From contig JARLJG010000016.1 of NCBI GenBank assembly GCA_031291325.1, positions 1 through 64,000 of the forward strand: a DNA stretch of 64,000 bases. The letters are read 5' to 3'. The notes beneath the pieces were generated by a model. It did not search any database and was not told where the DNA came from. It saw only the letters and a list, made by a program, of their open reading frames with translations. Shown here piece after piece: positions 26,403-34,242 of this stretch. The DNA comes from Burkholderiaceae bacterium (GTDB lineage Bacteria > Pseudomonadota > Gammaproteobacteria > Burkholderiales > Burkholderiaceae_D). Position 1 is the first letter of the stretch; the number at the start of each line of letters is the position of its first letter. The position numbers were made by a program, and so were the translations under genes.

Positions 26403-27302
26403 ATGACGCCGCGCAAAATCATCATCCCCATCCCGAATCGGGATTTCGATCCGAGCGAAGTGGCGCTGCCATGGCAAATCCTGCGCGCCGCCGGCCATAT
26501 CGTCGAATTCGCCACACCCGATGGTGGCCCTGCCAGCGCCGACCCGTTGATGCTTTCCGGCGAGGGGCTGGACCCCTGGGGCTGGATACCTGGCTTGAAG
26601 AAAATCCGGCTGATCGGCTTGTTGCTGCGCGCCGACCGCTACGCCCGCAGCGCCTACCGACAAATGCAGAAGGATCCGCAATTCCAGCAGCCGAAACGCT
26701 ACGATGCGCTGCGGGTCGACGATTACGACGCGTTGCTGTTGCCGGGCGGCCATGCAAAGCGGGTCAAGGCCTATCTGGAAAATGCGGTGCTGCAAGCCTT
26801 CGTCGCCGACTTCTTCGAAGCCAGGAATGCGGCGGGGCAAGCCAAGCCGGTCGCGGCAATCTGCCACGGCGTCGTGTTGGCGGCGCGCGCGAAATCGAAG
26901 ACCAGCGGCAAATCGGTGCTGCATGGCCGCAAGACTACCGCGTTGACCTGGCAATTGGAACGCAGCGCCTGGCATTTGACCAAGTATTTTGCACGCTTCT
27001 GGGACCCGGATTATTATCGTACCTACCGCGAAAGCGGCAGCGAAGCGCCCGGCTATTGGGGCGTGGAACAGGAAATCCGCCGTGCACTGGCAAGCGCTGC
27101 CGATTTCGTCGACGTGCCCGCCGACGCCGCGCATCGTTTCCGCAAAGCCAGCGGCATGCTGCGCGACCGCATCGACGATGCGCGACCGGCCTGGGTGGTG
27201 CGCGACGGCAATTACATCTCGGCGCGCTGGCCGGGCGATGTGCATACCTGGGCGCGGCAATTCGTCGATATGCTCAATGAACTCAAAGGAGAAGCGCGAT
27301 GA
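26403..27302 (+). CDS. DJ-1/PfpI-family (type 1 glutamine amidotransferase-like) protein
   Basis: 299 residues from the ATG at 26403. The DJ-1/PfpI fold shows YDALLLPGGHAKRV and the nucleophile elbow AAICHGVVLAARA with the conserved Cys, plus a Glu-bearing early strand. A C-terminal extension carries DFVDVPADAAHRFR and WVVRDGNYISARWPGDVHTWARQF, typical of the group that acts as chaperone-like or glyoxalase III-like hydrolases. It overlaps the VOC gene by 4 bases (ATGA). Confidence 0.85.
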   Translation: MTPRKIIIPIPNRDFDPSEVALPWQILRAAGHIVEFATPDGGPASADPLMLSGEGLDPWGWIPGLKKIRLIGLLLRADRYARSAYRQMQKDPQFQQPKRYDALRVDDYDALLLPGGHAKRVKAYLENAVLQAFVADFFEARNAAGQAKPVAAICHGVVLAARAKSKTSGKSVLHGRKTTALTWQLERSAWHLTKYFARFWDPDYYRTYRESGSEAPGYWGVEQEIRRALASAADFVDVPADAAHRFRKASGMLRDRIDDARPAWVVRDGNYISARWPGDVHTWARQFVDMLNELKGEAR

Positions 27303-27664
27303 TACTCGGACTGCGAACCGCCATTTACCCGGCGCCCGACCTGCAAGCTGCGAAAGAGTGGTACGAACAGGTGCTCAAGCGCAAGCCTTATTTCGACCAG
27401 CCGTTTTACGTCGGCTTCGCGGTCGGCGGCTTCGAGTTGGGCCTGGTGCCGGACGGCGAACCCAGCGTTGCCGGCACGCAAGCGCTGTGGGGCGTGGCCA
27501 ACGTCGATGTCACGTTTGCGCGGCTGCTGGAATTGGGGGCGAGCGTGCTGGAGCCGGTCACCGCTGTGGGCGACGGCATCCGCGTGGCGGCGCTAAAAGA
27601 CCCGTTCGGCAACCGCTTCGGCATCATTGAAAATCCGCACTTCAAGGCGGCTGAAGTCGAATAA
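27299..27664 (+). CDS. VOC-family (glyoxalase/dioxygenase fold) protein
   Basis: 121 residues of the vicinal-oxygen-chelate fold: LRTAIYPAPDLQAAKEWYEQVL, GFELGLVPDG, and the closing DPFGNRFGIIENPHF with its metal-ligand Glu. The usual first ligand position is not clearly His or Gln, so metal binding is uncertain. Being translationally coupled to the DJ-1/PfpI gene suggests a shared pathway, perhaps aldehyde or glyoxal detoxification (inference). Confidence 0.85.
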   Translation: MILGLRTAIYPAPDLQAAKEWYEQVLKRKPYFDQPFYVGFAVGGFELGLVPDGEPSVAGTQALWGVANVDVTFARLLELGASVLEPVTAVGDGIRVAALKDPFGNRFGIIENPHFKAAEVE

Positions 27665-27668
27665 AGCG

Positions 27669-27884
27669 ATGCTCGATCCAGAATACCTGGCATTGCTGGT
27701 CAAGCGCGAAATGCCGTATGGGAAATACAAGGGCCGCCTGTTGGCCGATCTGCCGGGGCATTACCTCGGCTGGTTCGCGCGCGAAGGCTTTCCCAAGGGC
27801 GAGCTGGGAACCCTGCTGGCGTTGATGTATGAACTGGATCACAACGCGCTGCGGCACTTGCTCGATCCGCTGCGCGGGCGTTAA
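27669..27884 (+). CDS. DUF3820-family small protein
   Basis: 71 residues with the conserved MPYGKYKGRLLADLPGHYLGWFAREGFPKGELG segment that defines DUF3820, also found at the C-terminus of some exonucleases. Start at the ATG at 27669, 4 bases after the VOC gene stop, so it closes the DJ-1/VOC operon. The function is not established. Confidence 0.85.
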   Translation: MLDPEYLALLVKREMPYGKYKGRLLADLPGHYLGWFAREGFPKGELGTLLALMYELDHNALRHLLDPLRGR

Positions 27885-27890
27885 TCGACG

Positions 27891-28589
27891 TCAGTCGAGG
27901 TCGAAGGGCCGCGTTTTTTGCGCATACAGATTTTCCATTATCGCCGTTTCACGGGCCACAATCGTGGCGACGAATTCCCTGGGTTTGCGCATCCGTTTGA
28001 AGGCGTCGAAGCCGCGCTCAAGGAAATCATGCAGCGCGACCAAGCCGACCAGCCTGGCCGGCTTGCGCATCATGACCAGCGTCGCGCCGAGCAGCGGCAC
28101 CCGCACCAGCTCGCACAAGGATGAGCCGACCGAATGGATATACGAGATTTGCCGCTCGCGGTCGCTACGCGAGGCAACTTGCCGGTAAGCCGCCGCATAG
28201 CTGTCGTCGCCAACACTCTCGCCCAGACGCGCTGCCATTGCCCGATCCAGCGCCTCCGACAGCGCATCGAGTTCGATCGCTTCGGCAATCGTGCGCAGCG
28301 CCGACACCGGCAGCATGCGTTCCATCATCGGAATGATGCGTTCGATATCGGCGTCGCGCTGCGTGAAGTCGTGCGCGCCGTATAAATCGTCGAGAAAAAA
28401 CTGCGCGGCGGCGCTGGTTTCGGCGACGGCGAGCAAATCGGCATGCGTGCCCGCCATGCGCGCCGCCTGGAACCGGCGCAACGCGACGCGGGCAGCAGCC
28501 GACCCCGGATCGGCGGCAGCCAGTTGCCGCTCCAACACTGCCGCTTGCAAGTCGCGCCGCAGGCGGGCGACAATTTCGTGCTTGTCCAT
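27891..28589 (-). CDS. Conserved hypothetical protein (FFLDDLYG motif)
   Basis: 232 residues, all-helical in appearance, no signal peptide or membrane segment. The most distinctive stretch is AAQFFLDDLYGAHDFTQRDADIERIIPMM, known from a conserved but uncharacterised family in Beta- and Gammaproteobacteria. The start at 28589 (MDKHEIVARL) is chosen over upstream in-frame ATGs at 28637 and 28682. It converges with the DUF3820 gene, with 6 bases between stops, and diverges from the Tat-exported subunit gene. Confidence 0.75.
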   Translation of the reverse strand: MDKHEIVARLRRDLQAAVLERQLAAADPGSAAARVALRRFQAARMAGTHADLLAVAETSAAAQFFLDDLYGAHDFTQRDADIERIIPMMERMLPVSALRTIAEAIELDALSEALDRAMAARLGESVGDDSYAAAYRQVASRSDRERQISYIHSVGSSLCELVRVPLLGATLVMMRKPARLVGLVALHDFLERGFDAFKRMRKPREFVATIVARETAIMENLYAQKTRPFDLD

Positions 28590-28772
28590 TGCAATTTGCT
28601 CTTTTGCTAATTTTGCAGTAGGTGCTTCCACCATCATTATGCGCCCGCAAGCGTCGTCGCACGTGCCGACAATGCGCCGCACTCTAGTATCAACACTCTA
28701 TTTCGCCGGCTTCGCGGTGCCGCGACTTGCGGTACACTCCAAACACAATATTCACATAATACGAGACACAGG

Positions 28773-29303
28773 ATGCCCTCAACACCCTTACCCTCCTCAT
28801 CGCGCCGAACTTTCCTGAAAGTCGGCTTATTCGGAGCCGTTGCGCTTGCCGCCGCCGGCGGCTTGTATCGCGCGTTGAAGACTCCCGCCCAGCCGAACCG
28901 CTTTGCGCTCGACGGTCCGGCGCGTGCCGCGCTGGCGGCGATTGCCGGCGCCATGCTGGAGGGCGCGCTACCCGCCACCGCCGACGCTGCTGACAAAGCA
29001 ATCGACCATACCTTGCAAGCGATTGCCGGCCTGCCGTTGGCGACGCAAAAGGAAATCCAGGATTTGTTCGGGCTACTGACGCTCGGCCCCGCGCGCCGCT
29101 TCCTGGCCGGTGTGCCCGACGATTGGGCCAGCGCCAAGCGCGAAGACGTGAACGCCTTCCTGCAAAGCTGGCGCATGCACCGTTTCATGATGCTGCAAAG
29201 CGCCTATCACGCGCTGCATGATTTGATTATCGGCGGCTGGTATGGCGACGAAGCGACCTGGGCGTCGATCGGCTATCCCGGTCCGATCAAAACGCTTTCG
29301 TAA
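28773..29303 (+). CDS. Tat-exported small subunit of a GMC dehydrogenase
   Basis: 176 residues. The N-terminus SSRRTFLKVGLFGAVALAAAGG is a twin-arginine signal. The mature part is helical, with LDGPARAALAAIAGAMLEGALP and FLQSWRMHRFMMLQSAYHAL, resembling the gamma/subunit-3 family that escorts GMC-type dehydrogenases such as gluconate 2-dehydrogenase across the membrane. The GMC gene follows 42 bases later. No cytochrome c subunit gene is next to them, so the electron acceptor is unknown. Confidence 0.75.
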   Translation: MPSTPLPSSSRRTFLKVGLFGAVALAAAGGLYRALKTPAQPNRFALDGPARAALAAIAGAMLEGALPATADAADKAIDHTLQAIAGLPLATQKEIQDLFGLLTLGPARRFLAGVPDDWASAKREDVNAFLQSWRMHRFMMLQSAYHALHDLIIGGWYGDEATWASIGYPGPIKTLS

Positions 29304-29345
29304 GCAAACCCTGCGCGTCACCCCCGGATTCACCAAGGATTCTGC

Positions 29346-30992
29346 ATGACTGACACCAACAATAGCCATACTCCAATCGTCGACCCGATCCAGGCCGGGC
29401 TGGCCGCCGGCTGGAAAGTGATCGACGCCGCCACCCTGACCGACCATCTCCACCTCGAAGCCGATGTCGCCATCGTCGGCACGGGCGCCGGTGGCGGCGT
29501 CACTGCCGAAATCCTGACGCTGGCCGGATTGAAGGTGGTGCTGATCGAGGAAGGCGCATTGAAATCGTCGTCCGATTTCAAGATGCGCGAAGCGCAAGCC
29601 TACCCCGCCCTGTACCAGGAATCGGCCGCGCGCAAGACCAAGGACAAGGCGATCAATATCCTGCAAGGGCGCACGGTCGGCGGCTCGACCACCATCAACT
29701 GGACATCGAGCTTTCGCACGCCGCCAGGCACGCTGCAATACTGGCAAAGCCATTACGGCTTGAAGGACTACACAACGGAAGCGATGGCGCCGTGGTTTGC
29801 GATGATGGAAAAACGCTTGCACGTGGCCGAATGGGAAACCGCGCCCAATGAAAACAACGACGCGCTCAAGCGCGGCGCAGCGATCCTGAAAATCCCGACC
29901 GCCGCCATCCGCCGCAACGTCAAGGGTTGCTGGAACCTCGGCTATTGCGGCATGGGTTGCCCGACCAACGCCAAGCAATCGATGCTGGTCACCACCATTC
30001 CCGCCGCGCTGGCCGGCGGCGCCACGCTGGTCACGCATGCGCGCGCCGATATCGTGCGCATCGCCAAGGATGCGGTCGACACTTTAAATTGCCAAGCACT
30101 GTCAGGCGATGGCTTGACGCTGTCCGGCAAGAGCGTCACCGTCAAGGCCAGGCATTACGTCGTGGCAGGCGGCGCGATCAATTCGCCGGCGCTGTTGCTG
30201 CGCTCGAAGGCGCCGGACCCGAACGGCTTGCTCGGCAAACGCACCTTCCTGCATCCGACCGTGATCTCGGCTGCGCTCTTCGCGCAAGATATCAACGGCT
30301 ATGCCGGCGCGCCGCAGACGATATATTCCGACCACTTCATGGATACCCAGCCCATCGACGGCCCGGTCGGCTTCAAGCTGGAGACGCCGCCGATCCATCC
30401 GGTGCTGTTTTCGACCACGATGGCCGGCTTCGGCGCAGCGCATACCGCGACGATGAAGCAGTTCAGCCGCGCCCAGGCGATGCTGGCCTTGCTGCGCGAC
30501 GGCTTCAACGAAAATTCGGTGGGCGGCAGCGTGCAATTGCGCGACGACGGCTATCCGGTGCTCGACTACCCGATCAGCGACGCCATCTGGGACGGCGTCA
30601 AGCGCGCGATGCTGACGATGGCCGAAATCCAGTTCGCCGCCGGCGCGCAGATCGTCTACCCGACCCACGAATCGGCAAGCGGCTATACCACCTGGGCCGC
30701 AGCCAAACAAGCCATCGAAGCCCTGCCCTACCAGCCAACCTTGACGCGCGTGGTGTCGGCGCACGTGATGGGCGGCTGCCCGATGTCCGACGACACCAGG
30801 CTGGGCGTGGTCTCGTCCGCCGGCCTGTATCACGGCTTGAGCAACCTGTCGGTGCACGACGGTTCGCTGTTCCCGACCTCGATCGGCGCCAATCCGCAAT
30901 TGTCGATCTACGGCATCACCGCGCGGCTGGCCAGCGGCCTGGCGGAAAAATTGACCGGCAAGCCCGCCCCGAGCCTGAACGCGTCGGCCTGA
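29346..30992 (+). CDS. GMC-family FAD-dependent oxidoreductase
   Basis: 548 residues. The FAD-binding ADVAIVGTGAGGGVTAEILT begins near residue 38. LQGRTVGGSTTINWT is the GMC signature 1 region, a CWNLGYCGMGCP cysteine cluster (about 199-210) follows, and the C-terminus has the catalytic His region SAHVMGGCPMSDD and GANPQLSIYGI with its Asn. There is no signal peptide, so export would depend on the Tat-tagged partner encoded just upstream. It probably oxidises an alcohol or sterol-like substrate. AAGGATTCTGC precedes the ATG. Confidence 0.9.
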   Translation: MTDTNNSHTPIVDPIQAGLAAGWKVIDAATLTDHLHLEADVAIVGTGAGGGVTAEILTLAGLKVVLIEEGALKSSSDFKMREAQAYPALYQESAARKTKDKAINILQGRTVGGSTTINWTSSFRTPPGTLQYWQSHYGLKDYTTEAMAPWFAMMEKRLHVAEWETAPNENNDALKRGAAILKIPTAAIRRNVKGCWNLGYCGMGCPTNAKQSMLVTTIPAALAGGATLVTHARADIVRIAKDAVDTLNCQALSGDGLTLSGKSVTVKARHYVVAGGAINSPALLLRSKAPDPNGLLGKRTFLHPTVISAALFAQDINGYAGAPQTIYSDHFMDTQPIDGPVGFKLETPPIHPVLFSTTMAGFGAAHTATMKQFSRAQAMLALLRDGFNENSVGGSVQLRDDGYPVLDYPISDAIWDGVKRAMLTMAEIQFAAGAQIVYPTHESASGYTTWAAAKQAIEALPYQPTLTRVVSAHVMGGCPMSDDTRLGVVSSAGLYHGLSNLSVHDGSLFPTSIGANPQLSIYGITARLASGLAEKLTGKPAPSLNASA

Positions 30993-31004
30993 CGCCCGAT
31001 TGCG

Positions 31005-31946
31005 ATGGTCGCCCGGCTCACGCGCAGGCTGTTGCTGGCGCAACTGCTCGCTGTATTGTTGGTTGCCGGCGCCGCCGTCATCTGGGGCCATGTCCCGTGG
31101 CCACTCGCCGCGCCGCTGGGCGTGGCGGCAGTATTGCTGGTGCGCCTGACGATCATCGCGAATAATTTTTTCATCGCATGGCGCTATCGCAGCGAAACGC
31201 CGAGCAACCACACGCTCAATTGGCAGCAGGCGGCAGCGCTGTTCTTCTACGAATTCTATGCGTCGCTATGGAGTTCCAGCTATGCGCTGCCGTTCAAGAC
31301 ATTCTCCAAGCGCGCCGCCCGCCATCCGAGCGGCTTGCCGGTATTGCTGATCCACGGCTACGGCGGCAACAGCGGCTATTGGCATGCGATGAGCAAAGCC
31401 TTGGTGCAGGCGAATATCACGCACCACGCAATCGACCTGGAGCCGATGCTGACGAACATCGACAACTACGTGCCGGCGATCCATCGGGCGATTGAAACCT
31501 TGTGCGAAGAAAGCGGCAGTCCGCGTATCATCGTGCTCGCGCACAGCATGGGCGGGCTGGCGACGCGCGCCTACATGCGCGACCACGGCAACGCACGCAT
31601 CGCGCAATTGATTACCCTGGGCACCCCGCATCACGGCACCGGCATCGCCAACTTCGGCCCCGGCATGAACAGCCGCCAGATGCATTGGCGCGGCAACGCC
31701 ACCGACGGCACGCCCAGCGCCTGGCTGCGCAAGCTGGAAGCCGGCGAAGACGCCGTCACCCGCGCCCGCATCGTCTCGATTTATTCGCACCACGACAATA
31801 TCGTCTCGCCGCAGACATCGTCGCATCTGGACGGCGCGCGCAACATCGAATACCAAGGCATCGGCCACGTGTCGCTGATGCTGCACCCGCTGATCCGCGC
31901 GCGCGTGCTGGCGGAGATTCGCAATGCGTCGGCGCGTAGCGTGTAA
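31005..31946 (+). CDS. Alpha/beta-hydrolase, lipase-like, membrane-anchored
   Basis: 313 residues. Two hydrophobic N-terminal segments (LLLAQLLAVLLVAGAAVIW and PLAAPLGVAAVLLVRLTIIA) anchor the protein. The hydrolase part has the oxyanion-hole HGYGGNSGYW, the nucleophile Ser in LAHSMGGLATRAY, an Asp near the YSHHDNIV region and a catalytic His in GIGHVSLML. It follows the GMC gene by 12 bases, so lipid or ester hydrolysis may supply an alcohol for that enzyme (inference). Its last 40 codons are duplicated at 33233-33352. Confidence 0.88.
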   Translation: MVARLTRRLLLAQLLAVLLVAGAAVIWGHVPWPLAAPLGVAAVLLVRLTIIANNFFIAWRYRSETPSNHTLNWQQAAALFFYEFYASLWSSSYALPFKTFSKRAARHPSGLPVLLIHGYGGNSGYWHAMSKALVQANITHHAIDLEPMLTNIDNYVPAIHRAIETLCEESGSPRIIVLAHSMGGLATRAYMRDHGNARIAQLITLGTPHHGTGIANFGPGMNSRQMHWRGNATDGTPSAWLRKLEAGEDAVTRARIVSIYSHHDNIVSPQTSSHLDGARNIEYQGIGHVSLMLHPLIRARVLAEIRNASARSV

Positions 31947-32134
31947 AAATGTAGGGTGAGCACGTTTTCTGTGCCCACGCGGAATTTGAATCAACCATCT
32001 CTTGCCTTATTGCCGGCGAACCAAGGCATCTAATGAAAGCTATTTTTTAACGGTGGTCGGGTGGTAATATAAAGGCTGTGAGTTATGATTAACGTTGACC
32101 GCGTGGGCAGAAAATCTGCCCACTCTACTCGGCT
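31827..32134. repeat. Direct repeat copy 1 (308 bp)
   Basis: This segment is repeated at 33233-33540 without indels and with 8 mismatches counted by eye (about 97% identical). It includes the last 120 bases of the lipase gene and a MITE-like element with GTAGGGTG-type ends. The lipase reading frame is intact here, so this is the parental copy of the coding part. Confidence 0.92.
31951..32128. mobile_element. MITE-like element, copy 1 (imperfect ends)
   Basis: 178 bp bounded by 12-bp terminal inverted repeats related to GTAGGGTGGGCA. Each end has one change here (GTAGGGTGAGCA on the left, TGCCCACTCTAC on the right). It carries no gene. The left end starts 4 bases after the lipase stop codon. 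A copy with perfect ends is at 33357-33534. Confidence 0.6.
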
Positions 32135-32204
32135 TTATTCTCGACCGTGGCGACAATTCGGTCACCTCTACGTTATGCTTTGTGAAATTGAGGTAAATCT
32201 TCCA

Positions 32205-32627
32205 ATGCAGAATTACAACCCTTATGAGCCGCCAAAAATAAAATCGGATGTTGTTTCACCCGTAAATCGTGCAATAGGTAAAAATCTTGGATTTAAATTT
32301 ACGATTGGACTGTCCTTTGTTTGGTTGGTAGTACTTCCATTTGTGTGGGCATTCAATTTCAGTAAAAGATTTGATCTTTCATATTACCTTGCATTTCTTT
32401 CCTATCGACCGGAATTGATATGCGTAATACCAAGTGCAATTCTGTTAGTGGCAACTTGGAAATTTCGTAAATGGGCCGTTTCAGGCTTATTTGTTGGGGC
32501 TTTTCTATTACCTATAATGAAAATTTCTCTCGGTGGTTTTCCCTCCAATTCATCTTGGATTGTTGGAAGTTTCTTATTTTTTTCATTGTCGCTACGCCTA
32601 AGATTTTTGCTCAAATTAAATGCATAA
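32205..32627 (+). CDS. Small multi-spanning membrane protein (NPYEPP family-like)
   Basis: 140 residues from the ATG at 32205. It opens with MQNYNPYEPPKIKSD, a soluble N-terminal motif common to a group of small uncharacterised membrane proteins. Four hydrophobic segments follow (about 30-50, 63-80, 84-104 and 112-132), ending in a basic tail. It is AT-rich compared with flanking genes and sits between two copies of the 308-bp repeat, which suggests acquired DNA. The function is unknown. Confidence 0.6.
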   Translation: MQNYNPYEPPKIKSDVVSPVNRAIGKNLGFKFTIGLSFVWLVVLPFVWAFNFSKRFDLSYYLAFLSYRPELICVIPSAILLVATWKFRKWAVSGLFVGAFLLPIMKISLGGFPSNSSWIVGSFLFFSLSLRLRFLLKLNA

Positions 32628-32752
32628 CAGATCAATCGACAGAAATCGCCAATGACTATTTCACCTTTATTCATGGCCGTCGTTGGCGGGACGCGTTCAT
32701 TGCATTACCCCACTCGGCTTGAAGCCTTAACGCGCATGGATAAGCAATCAAC

Positions 32753-33046
32753 ATGAACAAGCGTGAAGTTCGGATTGATTCGTATTTTTCACTTGAAACA
32801 GATTTGGCGGCGGAAATGCAATCGTGGCCGGAGTTTGTCAACGGAGAAGGCTACAACGTGACATTGAAATCCGATACAGAGGAAGTTTCAACAACACTTG
32901 AACACAATGAAGATCAACCAATTGTAGTTGTACGTGGTCGAGGCGATGGTCAGCTGTTCAACTCCGTGCTCGGCGCGACATTGTTTGCGATGGCCGGTAA
33001 CAGCGACGATTTGTGGACACGAGTCATGCGATGGCGCGAAACTTGA
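32753..33046 (+). CDS. Small hypothetical protein between repeat copies
   Basis: 97 acidic residues without signal or membrane segment. Features are IDSYFSLETDLAAEMQSWPEF near the start, a strand PIVVVRGRGDGQLF and a C-terminal helix ending TRVMRWRET. No domain is recognised. It lies in the same AT-rich stretch as the NPYEPP protein, 125 bases downstream, and is followed by a perfect 31-bp inverted repeat. Confidence 0.5.
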   Translation: MNKREVRIDSYFSLETDLAAEMQSWPEFVNGEGYNVTLKSDTEEVSTTLEHNEDQPIVVVRGRGDGQLFNSVLGATLFAMAGNSDDLWTRVMRWRET

Positions 33047-33078
33047 CTAGCCAACTTGGGTAATGAAATGGACAGCAC

Positions 33079-33228
33079 GTAGGTTGGGCTAACGCTTCAC
33101 CAGCCCAACAATCGGTCGGCCAACGTAAAGGAAATATCAAAAGGCCCGCGAACGGGGCGCTGAACGAATATTTTTCACGGTCTTGCGAGCGGCGGATGTT
33201 GGGCTGGTGAAGCGTTAGCCCAACCTAC
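33079..33228. repeat. Perfect 31-bp inverted repeat (GTAGGTTGGGCT family)
   Basis: GTAGGTTGGGCTAACGC-type arm at 33079-33109 is the exact reverse complement of 33198-33228. The 88 bases between hold no gene. Related palindromes occur at 33928-34051 and 41232-41319. The right arm ends 4 bases before the second copy of the 308-bp duplication. Confidence 0.85.
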
Positions 33229-33232
33229 GATA

Positions 33233-33540
33233 CTGGACGGCGCGCGCAACATCGAATACCAAGGCATCGGCCACGTGTCGCTAATGCTGCACCCGCTGAT
33301 CCGGGCGCGCGTGCTGGCGGAAATTCGCAATGCGTCGGCGCGTAGCGTGTAAAAATGTAGGGTGGGCACGTTTTCTGTGCCCACGCGGAATTTGAATCAA
33401 CCATCTCGTGCCTTATTGCCGGCGAACCAATGCATCTAATGAAAGCTATTTTTTAACGGTGGTCGGGTGGTAATATAAAGGCTGCGAGTTATGATTAACG
33501 TTGACCGCGTGGGCAGAAAATCTGCCCACCCTACTCGGCT
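33233..33540. repeat. Direct repeat copy 2, including a lipase 3'-end fragment
   Basis: 308 bp, about 97% identical to 31827-32134. Its first 120 bases (33233-33352) read as the final 39 codons and stop of the lipase gene (LDGARNIEYQGIGHVSLML and onwards) but have no upstream gene, so that part is a pseudogene fragment. The MITE-like element with perfect ends follows. Confidence 0.92.
33357..33534. mobile_element. MITE-like element, copy 2 (perfect 12-bp inverted ends)
   Basis: 178 bp bounded by GTAGGGTGGGCA (33357-33368) and TGCCCACCCTAC (33523-33534), an exact 12-bp inverted repeat. Further internal palindromes GCACG-TTTTCT-GTGC and GGGCAGAAAATCTGCCC lie just inside the ends. There is no transposase; mobilisation in trans is inferred. 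Confidence 0.65.
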
Positions 33541-33645
33541 GAGCAACCAACGAAAGCGACGTAGATATGGCTTTGGAAAAAATGAAGAAATTGTTCGGCA
33601 TGAGTGGTGGAAATTCTTCTGCAACCCTGAAGGCACATTGCTGAC

Positions 33646-33900
33646 ATGCCTTTCGCTAATTTGCCTCTCCGTTGCCCGTGCTGCTATTTCAAGACGTTAC
33701 CTGAACGTGGGGGCTATGACATTTGTCCCGTTTGCTTTTGGGAAGATGATGGGCAAGACGACGATGATGCTGATCGAGTGCTTGGCGGACCCAATGGCAG
33801 TATAAGCCTTACACAAGGGCGTGCAAACTTCCAAGAATTCGGCGCATCGCGGCGAAAAGATCTTCCTCATGTACGTCAGCCGCGCCGCAACGAGAAATAA
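33646..33900 (+). CDS. CPCC-family cysteine-rich protein
   Basis: 84 residues. The N-terminal half contains CPCCYFKTLPERGGYDICPVCFWEDDGQDDDD in two close Cys-x2-Cys pairs, a probable zinc knuckle, followed by GGPNGSISLTQGRANFQEFG, the typical continuation of the CPCC family. It is cytosolic. Family members are often found as lone genes in accessory regions, and no function is known. It begins about 105 bases after the MITE copy 2. Confidence 0.75.
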   Translation: MPFANLPLRCPCCYFKTLPERGGYDICPVCFWEDDGQDDDDADRVLGGPNGSISLTQGRANFQEFGASRRKDLPHVRQPRRNEK

Positions 33901-33927
33901 AAATGGCGCCGACCATACTATAGTTTC

Positions 33928-34051
33928 GTAGGTTGGGCTAACAGCTTCATCAGCCCAACATTCCATGTTCGCGCCGCCGGATGCATTATCCGACGCGCTC
34001 GCCGCCTGCGCCGTCAATGTTGGGCTGGTGAAGAGCATTAGCCCAACCTAC
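33928..34051. repeat. GTAGGTTGGGCT-family palindrome
   Basis: Arms at 33928-33959 and 34019-34051 are near-perfect inverted copies, beginning GTAGGTTGGGCTAACAGC and ending with AGCCCAACCTAC. They enclose 59 GC-rich bases. It is the same family as 33079-33228. Confidence 0.75.
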
Positions 34052-34069
34052 GAAATTTTCTCCGTATGG

Positions 34070-34230
34070 CTCCCCTCGCCCGCTTGCGGGAGAGGGGATG
34101 GGGGAGAGGGAGCGCCACGACTCATTTTTGAATACCGCAAACCCGGATCGAGCAATCAGGGCAATCGCAAGGTCGTCGCTCTTGCGATCACCCTCTCCCC
34201 CACCCCTCTCCCGCAAGCGGGCGAGGGGAG
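34070..34230. repeat. Palindromic repeat with CTCCCCTCGCCCGC arms
   Basis: Left arm 34070-34110 and right arm 34191-34230 are inverted copies over about 40 bp with a single-base indel. The loop of about 80 bases has no coding content. The right arm ends 13 bases from the fatty acyl-CoA reductase stop codon, so it may serve as its transcription end. Confidence 0.75.
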
Positions 34231-34242
34231 TCAATCCACGCA

